From Lenisia limosa (taxonomy: Eukaryota; Breviatea), in the NCBI GenBank assembly GCA_001655205.1, contig LPNZ01006074.1, forward strand, positions 1 through 62,577: a DNA stretch of 62,577 nucleotides, given 5' to 3'. The notes under the pieces are model-generated. The model was not told where the DNA came from and searched no databases. It saw nothing but the letters and a program-made list of their open reading frames with translations. Both the position numbers and the translations under genes were made by a program. Shown one piece after another: positions 11,227 to 22,335 of this stretch (position 1 is the first letter of the stretch; each line of letters begins with the position of its first letter).

Positions 11227-13224
11227 TTAGAGGTGACGGGGCTTCTTGCAGGCGGGGGTGTCATCACCCTGGTCGGTGGTGTTGCGCTTGGTGTCGACAA
11301 TAACCTGAGTTGGTCACCAACAGACAACAGAGATCCGATCTTAAAATGGAGCCTCAAGGTAATAGCTTGGAGGTAAAGAACAAACCTGGGGCTTGTAGTC
11401 GAGATGGTTGTAGTTAGTGAGGAGCTCCTGGTACATGTTGTAGCGAGAAGTCATGCGGAAAGTCCAGTTGTCCTTAACCTGGTTGCAGAGGTTGAGGTCC
11501 ATCTCGGTGACAAGGACGCCGTCACGGGTGCGAGAAAGTCCCTGGGTGGTTGGAAATATGAAGAAATATCAGGAAACAGAAAATGAAATCAAACACATAC
11601 AGGAGTACGGTTGCCGGAGGGTGAAGCGGCGTAAGAGGAGCCGTAGAAGTGGCCGAAGTGGCTCTGGGCCTTGGCGCCGGATCCGTCGGTGAACTCGGTG
11701 GGGAAGTGCTCGGTGCCGACACGGTTGATGGCTGCGGGGTGAGAAACATTGGGTTGCCAAAAGCAAAGATCGAATGTTGTGCGTGCCGTACCGAAGGAGA
11801 AATAGGAGTTGGCAATAGCAGCGTTGCGGGCTTCAATAGGCCAGAGGGGCTCGGAGAGAGAACCGACAGTGGCACTGAAACAGTAAAAACAACGCCATTG
11901 AAGAGGTTTATGGAGCAAGGTGAACACACAAGACCACACAACTCTAGGAAACACTGGCTTACGAGGGGTTGAAGACCATCTCGGCGCCGTTGAGCTTGAT
12001 GGTGAAAAAGGGAGAGCGAGGGAGAGAGAGAGGGGAAAAAAAGAAAAACGAACATGAATAAAATACTACGAGAATCCCCCCTACGCCGAAGCCCATCCAG
12101 TTGAGGGGGTGATGGCGGCCGTAGCAGATGTTGATGCCGATTTTGCCGAAGTCGGTGTCGAAAACGGGGTGGCCGGTGTTGCCCTCAAGGTAGTAGTTGG
12201 ACTCGCAGAAGAGACCGACACTACTGGGTCAGAGCAATCCCCAACGAGTACAACCACATGGAGAAATCACCAACCGGGGGATGTGGTTCTTGCGGTGCTT
12301 GCCGATGTAGTTACCCTTGTTGCCAATGACGACTATATCAAGTTAATCTAACCAATAACTACTCTGACTTGATAAACCAATCAAGAACCCACCAGCAGTG
12401 TTCCAGAGGGTCTCGCCGTGCTCGGAGTCACGCTCAAGGATGGAAGAGATGATGACCATGTTGTACTTCTTGGCGAGCTACAAGGGTCATTTCCTATCGC
12501 ACACAAAGCTATGTTACTTGCACTTGGCCCAAAATGTTTTGAAATGTCATTACTTGAAGATTGAAAAACATACCTTAGCAAGGTGGAGGGTGGTGGGGCC
12601 GTTGACGGCATCCTCCGCGAACTGGGTCCAGGGGTGCTTCTCACGAGTGCAGAAAGCAAAAGGCATCGCTACGGACAATAAGAGCAAGAAAAAGAAAATA
12701 AATCTTCTCAGAATGATGACGTTGAAAGAAAAGTGGTCCCTCCCTGCTCACTCCAGGCCTCTTGGAGACAGCAGACGTTGGTACCGCACTTGGCAGCAGC
12801 AACAATCATCTCAGAAACACGATCGCGGATGGCCTCATACTGTTCCTTGAGGGGAGCGGTGGTGGGCTTGACAATAGCGTTCTGGATAACAGCAACACGA
12901 ACAATGCGAGCAGCGTTGAGCTCCTCAGCTGAAGAAAGGTAAGAGATCCAGAAAAAAAATCTACTCACGCTTGGCATCGAACTTGTGCATCTTAACCTCG
13001 AAATCCTTCTCATCAGCCATGGCCTTGACGTCGGCGGGAACTAACATCAATCAAAAACAAATTATATATTTCCCTACCCTCAAGAGTTCCGCAAGGGGGG
13101 CCGTACATCCATTGGCGGACCTTGGCAGCTTCGTCCTCGGGAAGCTTGTTGAGGTAGTTATCTGAAGATGAATTCCGTATATTAAATCCTGAAACATACC
13201 GACGTTATCAAACTCTTCGGCCAT
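11227..13224 (-). CDS. UPB1: beta-ureidopropionase
   Basis: Last step of reductive pyrimidine breakdown: hydrolyses N-carbamoyl-beta-alanine to beta-alanine, CO2 and ammonia; cytosolic, nitrilase superfamily. Starts MAEEFDNVG at 13224. About 11 exons follow the family end to end: [56 protein letters not shown] (12840-12920), NVCCLQEAW (catalytic Glu), [34 protein letters not shown] (catalytic Lys), [20 protein letters not shown] then GRHHP (catalytic Cys in NICYGRHH), [49 protein letters not shown] and [20 protein letters not shown]. The final exon ends CKKPRHL with a stop at 11227. Length is full for the family and no catalytic residue is missing. It shares a 200-bp divergent spacer with ALG1. 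Confidence 0.95.
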
Positions 13225-13424
13225 TTTGATTGAAAAGAAGGGATTTTAGAGGGAAAAAAATCAAATAAAAAGAAACAAATTCACGGATATATCCGAGTAT
13301 TATTCTCCTTTTCTTTCCCCTCGGTAGCTCTTAGCGCCCTCTTAGCCCTCTTATCATCTAATAATAACAACAAAAATTGTTATAAAGTATAGAGCCAAAA
13401 AGGGACAGAAAATCCGAAAGGGCA
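13225..13424. promoter_or_regulatory. divergent promoter spacer, UPB1/ALG1
   Basis: The only 200 bp between two opposite ATGs. TATAAAG at 13381-13387 lies 38 bp before the ALG1 ATG. The half nearer UPB1 is purine/pyrimidine-biased and has no obvious TATA. A shared regulatory role is inferred from geometry. Confidence 0.45.
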
Positions 13425-16340
13425 ATGGTTACCAAAAAAAAATCAGCTTGTGTTGTAGTCCTTGGTGACTATGGCAGGTCTCCACGAATGCAGTATCACA
13501 CTATGTCTCTTGTTGACCAACTCAACTATCATGTGGATATTGTTGCGTATAAAGGTGATATTTTTGGTAAAAAAAATCGAGGTCTTACTCTTCAAGGTTC
13601 AGCACCAAGACATGAAATACTGACCTCAGAATCTGTCACAATCCACTCCATCACTGTGAGAAGGAAAAGGCAGATTACACTGCCAGCATCACCTTCTTAT
13701 TCACAATTCAGCCTTTAGTGCTTCCACCCTCACTTCATCGTATAGTCTATCTCATGTCTGCACCGATTAAAGCTCTTTTTATGGTTTGTTGCCTTTTCAT
13801 TTATCGAACGTTATTTCTGATTCACATATATTTTAGTTTTTGCAACTCATGTGGGTACTCGTTTTCGTTGTTCCCAAGCCAGCCGTCTTTTTAGTGCAGG
13901 TGAGTTTAGAGAACAATGTTTCTTTTGTTCAATTTCTTGTTATTCTTTTCTGCTACTTTTTTTTTATAAGGTTAACCAGGTTCCTTTCTTTTTTTTTTTA
14001 TTATTATTATTTTTTTATCTAAATTCAATAAGAAAATGTTACTCAGTTTCACTCCTCTTAGAACCCACCATCCATCCCTGCAATTTTTTGCATTTGGATC
14101 GCCAGTCGCCTCAGAGGGTCAACTTCTGTCATTGATTGGCACAACTTTGGGTACACAATTCTGAGCCTTAGACTCCCTTCCAATTCCCTTGTTGTGAGAA
14201 TTGCGAAACTGTGAGCATCTTTTCGGGGAGTAATTTTGGGAGGGGATTGATTATTTGAGTGATTATCATTTTATATCCATATAGGTACGAACGGTTGACT
14301 GGGCAGATCTGTGATCGCCATCTTTGCGTCACACATGCAATGGCAGACTGGCTGAATGACAATTGGAACATTGAGTTTGAGGACTAATAATGGAGATTGT
14401 GCCAAAAACGGTCATTTAACTTAGTGTAGCGGTAATTAGTTTTTTTAATAATACTTGCACCAAGTTTTGAGAACGTACGATTTTTTCTCTCGCATAACTT
14501 CTAATTATTCAGATGATATCTCTAATATACAATTGTCACAATATAGAGCGTCAGTAGTTCATGATCGCCCTCCTTTATTCTTCCGAAAATTGGATCCTCA
14601 AGACAGAACACAGGTTTGAGATACCATTGTTTCACAGACAAGTTTTTAGCGAAGCTCTGTAGCCAAATCGACACCTGTCACCCCATCCTCCAAACGATGA
14701 AAGACGTTTCACCAAGTGCGCTTAAAGATTGTTAATTGGGTGGTACTTGTTTAGATGTTTTTCTGGGTAATTGCTGCTTTGATCATTATTTTCAGGGTCT
14801 GCTGAATTTCCAAAGTTGGTAATTTCGTCAACATCTTGGACACCTGATGAGGTTTGTGTTGGTGGATATGGGGATATTCCATTTGCTGAATTAGGATACT
14901 AAGTAATGTTCAACTTAAACATTCAGGACTTTGGACTTCTGTATGACGCGGTTGTATCTTATGACAAGAAAGCTTCAGAAGACCAATCGCTCAAAAAGCT
15001 TGTTGTGTTCGTGACTGGTGTGTGTGGTTTTTGAATGGAATGAGTACTGCAAGTTTGTGCACAATCATTGTATTCAATCACATACCCTTGGGAAATTGGG
15101 TGACACGTCATCGGAATGTCATATAGTATATGATGAATATGATACCACGGTGTCATACAATATGATATGCATAGGTGTGATATTTCACGTAGTATAATAA
15201 ATTAAGTACTATTTTTCTGACCATCTTCTCTATGATATTGAGAAACATTGAAAAAGAACCCAGATTTTATATATTCTAACAAGAAACAAGGTCTTCTCAT
15301 AATAATGTGACCAGGAAAGCAAAATAGACCCGGGAACCAGTCATAACCACATTATAAAGGAGGTCTTCCAGTTGAAGAAGCCATTTTCATTATTTAGGAA
15401 AAGGTCCTCTTAAAACGCATTACGAAGAGCTTTTCGCTTCAAAGCCGCTGCAAAACGTTGTCTGTGTAACTCTATGGCTTGAAATCGAAGATTACCCACT
15501 TATTTTAGGTTTGTGTGAAATATTTGAAAGAACATGGTAATTGTTTTTATCATCATAGGATCATGTGATCTTGGTGTTTCCCTCCATGCCTCTTCGAGTG
15601 GATTGGATTTACCAATGAAAGTTTGTTGGGATACTGCATCTTCACATAGCAGTTAAAGATTTTTTTATTATTTGACCCTGATAATAGTTCTTATATTATA
15701 ATAGTTCACTGTATCAGTCTGCACTTCTTTTCATTCCCTCCATCCATTTATGTTGCAGGTTGTGGATATGTTCGGTGCGGGGCTTCCTGTCTGTGCCCTT
15801 CAGTTCATGTGGTATGCTGGGTTGGCAGTTACAGGTATGGGCATTACGGGAGTTATCTTGTTCCCCTAGTTGGTAAAATCCTTCATTAACAGAAATGAGG
15901 AATTTAAAGTGTCCGTTCACGCCATTGTGTTATAAAAGATGATGATATTTTAATGCACTCGGCCATATGTTAGAGTTCAACGTGTTTAGTCTTGATGAAC
16001 TGGTGAAGCATGGTGAGAACGGACTCACATTCTCAAGTTCCGATGAACTCTCTTCTCAGCTCCAGGTATGGAACCAAGGATTAGTCAAATGTTAGGCGAA
16101 CATAGTTAGGTAAAATATGGCTCATAAATGGTTTGGCATGAAATGTCGTTACATTTCGATAGTTATGCTTCCGAGCAATATTTACAAATCAGAGCTTATT
16201 TGGAGAGAGTGATGAAACCCTTTCACGTCTGGCTGAAGGAGTCAAAGATTTTCAGGTAAGAATATCTCTCTGATTAACCTGTCTAGTCCATTCGATGGGA
16301 CGATGAGTGGAACGCCCACGCAAAGCCGTTGTTTTTTTAG
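13425..16340 (+). CDS. ALG1: ALG1 chitobiosyldiphosphodolichol beta-mannosyltransferase
   Basis: Adds the first mannose (beta-1,4) to GlcNAc2-PP-dolichol on the cytosolic face of the ER in N-glycan precursor assembly; GT33, GT-B fold. The N-terminus (VVVLGDYGRSPRMQYHTMSL) is diagnostic. About 15 exons follow in family order: LPPSLHRIVYLMSAPIKALF (membrane-associated helix), SVIDWHNFGYTILSL, HLCVTHAMADWLNDNWNIE, VVHDRPPLFFRKLDPQDR, LVISSTSWTPDEDFGLLYDA, LKKLVVFVTG, NVVCVTLWLEIEDYPLIL, LGVSLHASSSGLDLPMKVVD then MFGAGLPVCALQF (nucleotide-binding region), LDELVKHGENGLTFSSSDEL and a short tail ending AHAKPLFF. The stop is at 16338-16340. No break is seen, and the length suits an intact enzyme. Confidence 0.95.
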
Positions 16341-16779
16341 ATTATTTATTTCATTTTGATATCAGATTATATATCATCGATATGGGATCCCAAACTGAGG
16401 TACATACCATAAACATGCATTGAAACGGAGAAAAATAGCAGAAAATGCTGTAAGTCACTTGGGTTAAAGTAGGTCCCTTGATTTTCATGTGGAGATTCAG
16501 TGGTCACTTAAGCCTACCCACTTTGTCAAGTACACATTTTGGGGGTTTTACTCGGCAAGCTAATAAGTCAGTGGTTGATGTCAAAGTCCTTCATTTCACG
16601 ACAAAAAGAATGGTACTAGTCTGAGAGACTAAGAACATAATGGCAATCTTCGAAACCGTGTTGATATGTTATGTACTATGACACTTATACCTCTCCAATA
16701 GTCTCGAATCACTTGATGAGAGTAAACGTTATCGTCATCCTCCCAGGTATCGTCCCTGACTAATGAACTTTTCAAAAAA

Positions 16780-16990
16780 AAGGGGGGGGGGGAGTGAAAC
16801 GAAGGAAATTTCGATGAAGAATTTTGGCGTAAAAGTACAAATCACGAACCGAATAATCTGAAACTCCAAACAAACAACATGAGCAACCAACGCTAAAACT
16901 CGACAAAAGCCAGATGACAAAAACACAAAAACAAAAACAAGCCCGAGCCAGCCTTTGAAGAGTCCCAACCGCTCGATCACCCAAACGTAC
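16780..16990. repeat. dispersed repeat shared with 4088-4210
   Basis: A G run at about 16783-16792 is followed by a tract matching 4088-4210: GAAGGAA..TCGATGAAGAAT, then GAAACTCCAAACAAA, A/C-rich sequence and an end in GATCACCCAAAC. The two copies differ by small indels, so they have diverged or belong to related subfamilies. Confidence 0.5.
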
Positions 16991-17262
16991 CTGTAGGCGT
17001 TAAGTAAGGGAATGTTAAAAAATCCGACTTATTAACAACGCTTAGAGCCGTCCCAAGCATACGACCCCGAAGGGGATCAAAGCTGGACCAGACTGGAGAA
17101 AAGTATCTCTACAGGTACGAACAATATGGTGTCAAGCAAACTGTGACTATTCTAAACCATACTGNNNNNNNNNNAATGGTACAAAAAATGGGTTGGCTGG
17201 GCAAATACAAAGCACAAAATAAAACAAAACAAACACAACAAAGGGGCACAAGTCAAAGGTTA

Positions 17263-17948
17263 TTAAGCTGAGGGGAATAAAAGCACTAAGTTAATCTTTG
17301 AACCTAGACATTGTGACAGACTTGGCGCATAAGGCGGCCGCGTCTGGGGATAACGAATCGCAAGGACACGTTGACGCCTGTGTCCATTAGCAATTAACTT
17401 TTTTAAGAGTAATACAGCAGCCTGAAGGCGGTAATTGACAAAGCCTAGCATATCGAGTCAGTTGGCCAATAATAATTCCTTTCAAGATGTGTTTAGGTAT
17501 AGTTGAAGAGGAATGAGGATATTGGAAGACTTCCAAAGGAAAGTCCCTGCTTTTGTCAAATATTGAAAGGAACAACTTTCTCCTTTGAACAGAGATATGA
17601 ATACCTAAGTAGTTGCATACTCCAGGGGCGACAGTAGTGTTTTCCAAACGGAGCGAGTCCGGATAGATCACACGCCCATCATCCCTCAGGAGAGTTAGTA
17701 AGCAGAGTTATCAAATCGTCGTGAGGGTCTACAACGAGGAGATCATCAATGAACCGAAATGCGTTGTGAAAAGAAGAGATTAACGGCGATTCAGGCGGAA
17801 GTGATTCAATAAAGTCCCGTTCAAAAGAATAAAGGCAAATGTTAGCCAGCAGAGGAGCTGCGTTGGTTCCCATTGGAATGCCAATTTTCTGACGAAACAC
17901 AAGAGACCCGTTTTGGACCACAGTATTTAGAACCACAAACTTCAACAA
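17263..17948 (-). mobile_element. decayed reverse-transcriptase fragment
   Basis: Three overlapping minus-strand frames together read as the C-terminal half of a reverse transcriptase. 17948-17679 carries GIPMGTNAAPLLANICLYSF and then FRFIDDLLVVD (the RT catalytic box, with IDD in place of YxDD). 17671-17387 carries IYPDSLRLENTT, YLGIHISVQRRKLFLSIFDK and TIPKHILKGIIIGQLTRYAR. 17440-17263 carries FVNYRLQAAVLLLKKLIANG. Each join needs a frameshift, so the copy is broken. The N-terminal RT domains and any endonuclease are missing. The GIPMGTN...ANICLY style is seen in Penelope-like and related retroelements; assignment to that group is inference. Confidence 0.75.
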
Positions 17949-18180
17949 CCTAAAATCTGATCACGTGTGTGAGCTAATTTTGAAACCTTTGTAACGGGAG
18001 AGAACTATTTTTTCACTGAATGTCAATGAAAGAAACGATTAAAATATGATATTATTGATTGTGGACGGCTTCGGCCAGTTAAAATCTTGTTTTTTTTCTC
18101 AATTCCATGATCAGAATTTGACTTTTCTTTTGCAATTTCAGCTATTCTGATTAGGCCAGCAAAAAACAAAAAGACCCGCC

Positions 18181-18248
18181 CAGTAAAAAGACCCACATTT
18201 CAGCATAGCCGAGCCAGTAAAAAGACCCACATTTCAGCATAGCCGAGC
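18181..18248. repeat. 34-bp tandem duplication
   Basis: Two identical adjacent 34-bp copies (18181-18214 and 18215-18248), starting CAGTAAAAAGACCCACATTT. They lie in the gene-poor stretch, with a third partial start just upstream. Confidence 0.9.
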
Positions 18249-18355
18249 CAGCGAACGCGGTATTGTAGCCGCCTGCCAACAATCCGATGCGAAACCAGCC
18301 GCTCTACCATAAACAAATCTTGCTCCTCCTGTACAGTAAGCGTCATTTGCAACTC

Positions 18356-18871
18356 TTAATACTGTTTCTCATATTTACAAGCATATGGAAAACTCCCTGT
18401 CCAGATAAAATGCACACCAAGGGAATCTCTATCATCAACTGAAGAACACAAGAAGTACCCACCAGACAAGACAGTATATTGAAGAGCATGAAAAGGATAA
18501 CAGTAAATGCTAGTAACGTTCAGTGATAGGAGCAGTAAAAAGGGAGTAGTAAAATACAAAAGTACAATAGTGGAAAGAATATCTTCAACATTAGTTCAAC
18601 AATCAGTTTTAACCATCTCACAAAAAAAAAACAGGAACAAATGGTAACTTGATAACAGTTTTTATAGTTGGCAACAGAAAATGAATGGAGTGTCACAAAT
18701 CTCCCCAAATAAATGTATTTTAGTAATATGATAACGAATTACTGTGAAATAGCTTACATAAGGCACAGCGGGGTCAAAAACTTCCTCGTTTTGTGATGCT
18801 ATGGCGACCTTCGAGCACTTTGTCGTATATAAGGTTATATTAGCAACCTTTTTTAATGGTACATTCGCCAT
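18356..18871 (-). CDS. possible small gene, unrecognised
   Basis: A first exon from 18871 reads MANVPLKKVANITLYTTKCS and ends at a good donor near 18757 (after FDPAVPY). A later open block (about 18475-18356) reads SGGYFLCSSVDDRDSLGVHF and TGSFPYACKYEKQY, then stops. The two could form a protein of roughly 100-120 residues. The middle is unclear, because low-complexity T-rich frames compete. No family is recognised. It may instead be chance ORFs, but the composition of both blocks is protein-like. Confidence 0.25.
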
Positions 18872-19398
18872 TTGCCTTTATTTCTTTATTTCTTCTCCAA
18901 TTTTTTTTTTACATTTTAAAAAAACTATCTGGGTTATATAAATTGAACACCTTCCTCCTGTCCCTCTTTTTTTGTTTTTTGACCCCTTTACTCAATGCTA
19001 GTTACTAACTATACGCTAGTAATTGTAATCAAGTGATAAGGTCGAAAAGTAATTCTAATCATGTGGCCTCTCTGTTTTTTCCAACTATGACTCTTTGGTT
19101 CAGTGGCTGCTTGAGCAATTCGGAGCGTTAACACCTGTATAACACAACAAGCAATTACTGGGCTGAATTGAAAATGAAACAGCTGCGACTTTTCTTCTTT
19201 ACTTGGAAGCCCTCAAATTCAATCTGAATTGTTGAGCCTTGTATTTGACGAATAGTCTTAAGGTGGGGGGGGGGGGNNNNNNNNNNNNNNNNNNNNNNNN
19301 NNNNNNNNNNNNNNNNNNNNNNNNNNNNNNNNNNNNNNNNNNNNNNNNNNNNNNNNNNNNNNNNNNNNNNNNNNNNNNNNNTATTCTAAATTTGTGAG
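18872..19398. other. spacer with gap
   Basis: AT-rich sequence, a G run at 19263-19276 and the 105-base gap 19277-19381. An AAG donor directly before the G run (GTGGGG) suggests an upstream exon of the next gene, but I could not identify one. The promoter of the prominin-like gene should lie here. Confidence 0.3.
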
Positions 19399-22325
19399 AT
19401 GAATATTATCTTGCTACTTTCGTTTCTCTCTGAAACCCGAATGGAATATCGGCATCGGTTTCGACTATTGGTTGGCTTTCCAACATTTCTTTCTCAAAAA
19501 TTTCTACAGCTTGTTGAAAATAAAGGAGGCACTTTGCCTGTGCCGTGGACGATGTCAGCCATCCCGCCTTATCCCAACAACACGGATGTGTCGTCGACGT
19601 CAGCCGAGTCCTTCAACTCCTTCCATGAACGATACTTCAAGGGCAGGACTGAGGAGTTTGACCCTTCATTGGAGTACTTCGAGGTTTGTGGTTGATGAAC
19701 ATTGTGACAAGGAAAAATGACCCCCCCCCCCCCCCCNNNNNNNNNNNNNNNNNNNNNNNNNNNNNNNNNNNNNNNNNNNNNNNNNNNNNNNNNNNNNNNN
19801 NNNAATTTTGGGAGGGACAGTTTCAGTCTAAGTGAACGTAATGCAATTAGTCGACTCTTACCATCGTGTACCCCGCTCTGCTCTTTCTTGTTGCCTCAAT
19901 TCTGTTTTCCATTATGTTTTGGATGATTCGGTGCTGCTGTAACGGCTGTGGCGGACGAATGGGCCGCGCTAAAGGTGAGTAAGAATTTTGATAGGATGAA
20001 TCAATTTTTACATGATAGCCATGGTTATATACATTTTTCGGTTTTTCTTTGAACATAAAAGGGACAAAGAAGAAGAATGTTGTCTCATAATTTAGGATAC
20101 AGCAGGGCTGAGCGATGGTGGCCTCGAGTTCTCATTATTCTGCTCATCCTTCCAATCATTTTCGCTTTTGGCCTAAGTCTAAACGTAGGGTTACTGGTCT
20201 TCATACTCAAATGTAACCTGGACAATTTACACCGTAGAAATCCATAAATCTCAATGACCTTGTTGGAACATTTATGACAGCTATTGCGGATGAAGTGGCC
20301 GACATGTCAGGAAAAATCGCGGCTGTGCATCGCAAAATGATCGGTCTGAGGTCTTGGTCAATATACCGTATCAGAATTAACGGTCATATATTCGTTGCAT
20401 TTCTCAATTTGGTAGTTGTGACAATTTCAACAGGAGACATCCTTATAATTCCCAAATGACATGTCTAGAATTGGACCCGCCGTTGGACTCGTTGGAAGAC
20501 TTTAACGGTAATATTGAGGACATTTTGCAAAGCCTCTCAACTCAGGTTGGTAATGTGAATGGTCATTCTTTCTAATTCGCAGATGGCCGATATTACAGAA
20601 AACGCTCGTGGTGCTCAGGACATGATTTTGGGCATTATGACTTACAGATGGACTGGCGTCTTTGTAACTTGTATGTGGAAAGTTGATGCTAATCAGATTT
20701 GTTACATGTTCATACTTCACTAATTTCGCATTTTGTGACTTATTTTCCCTCCGTAGACAACCTTGCAATCGTGGTGGTTGCAATGGCTGGTGCTGGAGTG
20801 TTCTTCACAACAAGACGGGCCGTGCTCTATGCAGGATTCTGTGGCTTTGTGGTGGCGCCATTAATCATCTTGGTCTTTACTCTGCATCTCACTGCAGCCA
20901 CTATTACGGATGACTTCTGTTTTGGGTTGGTTTTCACATTCCTGTTTCGGATGTAGCCTTTTTTTCAAACAGCAAAATTAAGTACATATTATCCATACAA
21001 ACCTTATTATAATGTCAACTTCTAATGATCAAGACTGGACTCGTTCCTCAATGAAGATCTGCCGTCCAATGCTGGAATTGACTTTCTCCTTCATTGTCTC
21101 AGCGGAAATGTGTGCTCCTGAGTTGAAATATAATGAATTTTCTCTATTTTTGCGTTTAGAAGTCAATTTAGTGACGTTTTAGGAATTGGATTTTGCCTAT
21201 ATTGTTGCCGTTTCTGGGATGAACGAGGAGGTGAGTCACATAACGATGAGTACTGAATGAATTGAGAAAAACAACCCTTCTCATTACTAGATTGACAATT
21301 TAAACAAAATCATTGTTGATGAGCTGAATGACGCACTTCCCATTACGGTGCCGCACGTAACTCACGAAGTTCAGCAGGAAGAACTGGAGTGGATCCAAAA
21401 TGGTGGGTCTTCCCGGGGCAATTAGATGACATCATGGGAATACAAATGATAAGAGGATATTAATTATATTCAATCAATGTAGTAGTGTCACATCAGCCAA
21501 TAGAATACAGTATAAATAATCCTGTTTAGAATTATTTGTTTCGACTTATCTCTCATTAATCTTCCCCAGTTGTCAACACTGCAGTTACTATCGCATCAAC
21601 TGTAGATCCGGTATGAGAACAAAATATCATCATATATCATATTATATGCCATTTTAATGGTTATCCGGCGTTTATCATTTCTCAGACCATATTCACTCCT
21701 CAGATTGCAGACCAAGAAGTTTTTCAGGAATTAGTCCGCATTCAACAAGCAATTAACGTATGCAGTATTCTTGATGTAATGTTTTGATTGTTTCAGGACT
21801 ACATGGATCTTCTTGCCAGTATATTGGAAATGATTGATTGCGGAAATGTTCGCGATCTTATGGAAACGTTGCAGGTTTGATGGCTTCACTTTTTTTCCAA
21901 ATACACTCGACATAAGCCTTGTGGAAAATATCTGAAGCAGTCTCCCATTTGATATCATTAGCAACTTCTCTGCGAAGAGACATTACCTGCAATTGTGGAC
22001 ATCGCTATAAGTCGGCTGTTTTCTAATTGAAATTCCAGTTTTATGTTATTAGTGAACTGCTTACGATTTTTTTTTTATCTTTTATCTACAAATGTGTTAT
22101 ATCAGCAAATATTATAATGTAGATATGATAAATTTCTCTATTATACCATTATACTAAGTGCATGTGATTGCTTCGTACGTGGTGATCTCATCCGACGGAA
22201 GCAAAACTCATCAAGCAGGTGAAGCAATAGCAGGTTCAATGCTCGTCTTACTTACTGCAATTTGTGTGATTGGATACAAACGAATCCATGCAGTCTATCG
22301 GGTTGGTTTCTATCAGTTCTTCTAA
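19399..22325 (+). CDS. prominin-like five-span membrane protein
   Basis: Blocks in order: extracellular start LPVPWTMSAIPPYPNNTDVS (19540-19600); TM1 VYPALLFLVASILFSIMFWM followed at once by the Cys-rich cytoplasmic RCCCNGCGG (19855-19970); TM2 RVLIILLILPIIFAFGLSL; a large loop of amphipathic helices (VGTFMTAIADEVADMSGKI, LDSLEDFNGNIEDILQSLST); TM3 NLAIVVVAMAGAGVFF; TM4 FVVAPLIILVFTLHLTAATI; a second large loop (IDNLNKIIVDELNDALP, YMDLLASILEMIDCGN); TM5 AGSMLVLLTAICVIGYKRI; tail VYRVGFYQFF with stop 22323-22325. The topology, the Cys-rich first cytoplasmic loop and the helical loops are those of prominins (CD133), which shape membrane protrusions and cilia. Tweety channels share five spans but fit less well. 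The true first exon may be in the gap at 19277-19381; another gap is at 19737-19803. Confidence 0.7.
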
Positions 22326-22335
22326 CGGTGCAGCC

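Larger units (their letters stand above)
16341..18355. other. gene-poor, repeat-rich stretch
   Basis: I see no credible intact gene here. It holds a dispersed repeat (16780-16990), a 10-base gap (17165-17174), a decayed reverse transcriptase on the minus strand (17263-17948), a fragment resembling family B (18060-18085, GGCTTCGGCCAG) and a perfect 34-bp tandem duplication (18181-18248). Confidence 0.5.

Noticed and set aside
18240-18315. tRNA-like stretch on the minus strand (TGGTAGAGCGGCTGGTTT)
   Set aside because: It resembles a D-arm, but no anticodon stem, T-loop (GGTTCGA) or acceptor stem can be paired. No convincing tRNA or rRNA gene was seen in the window.
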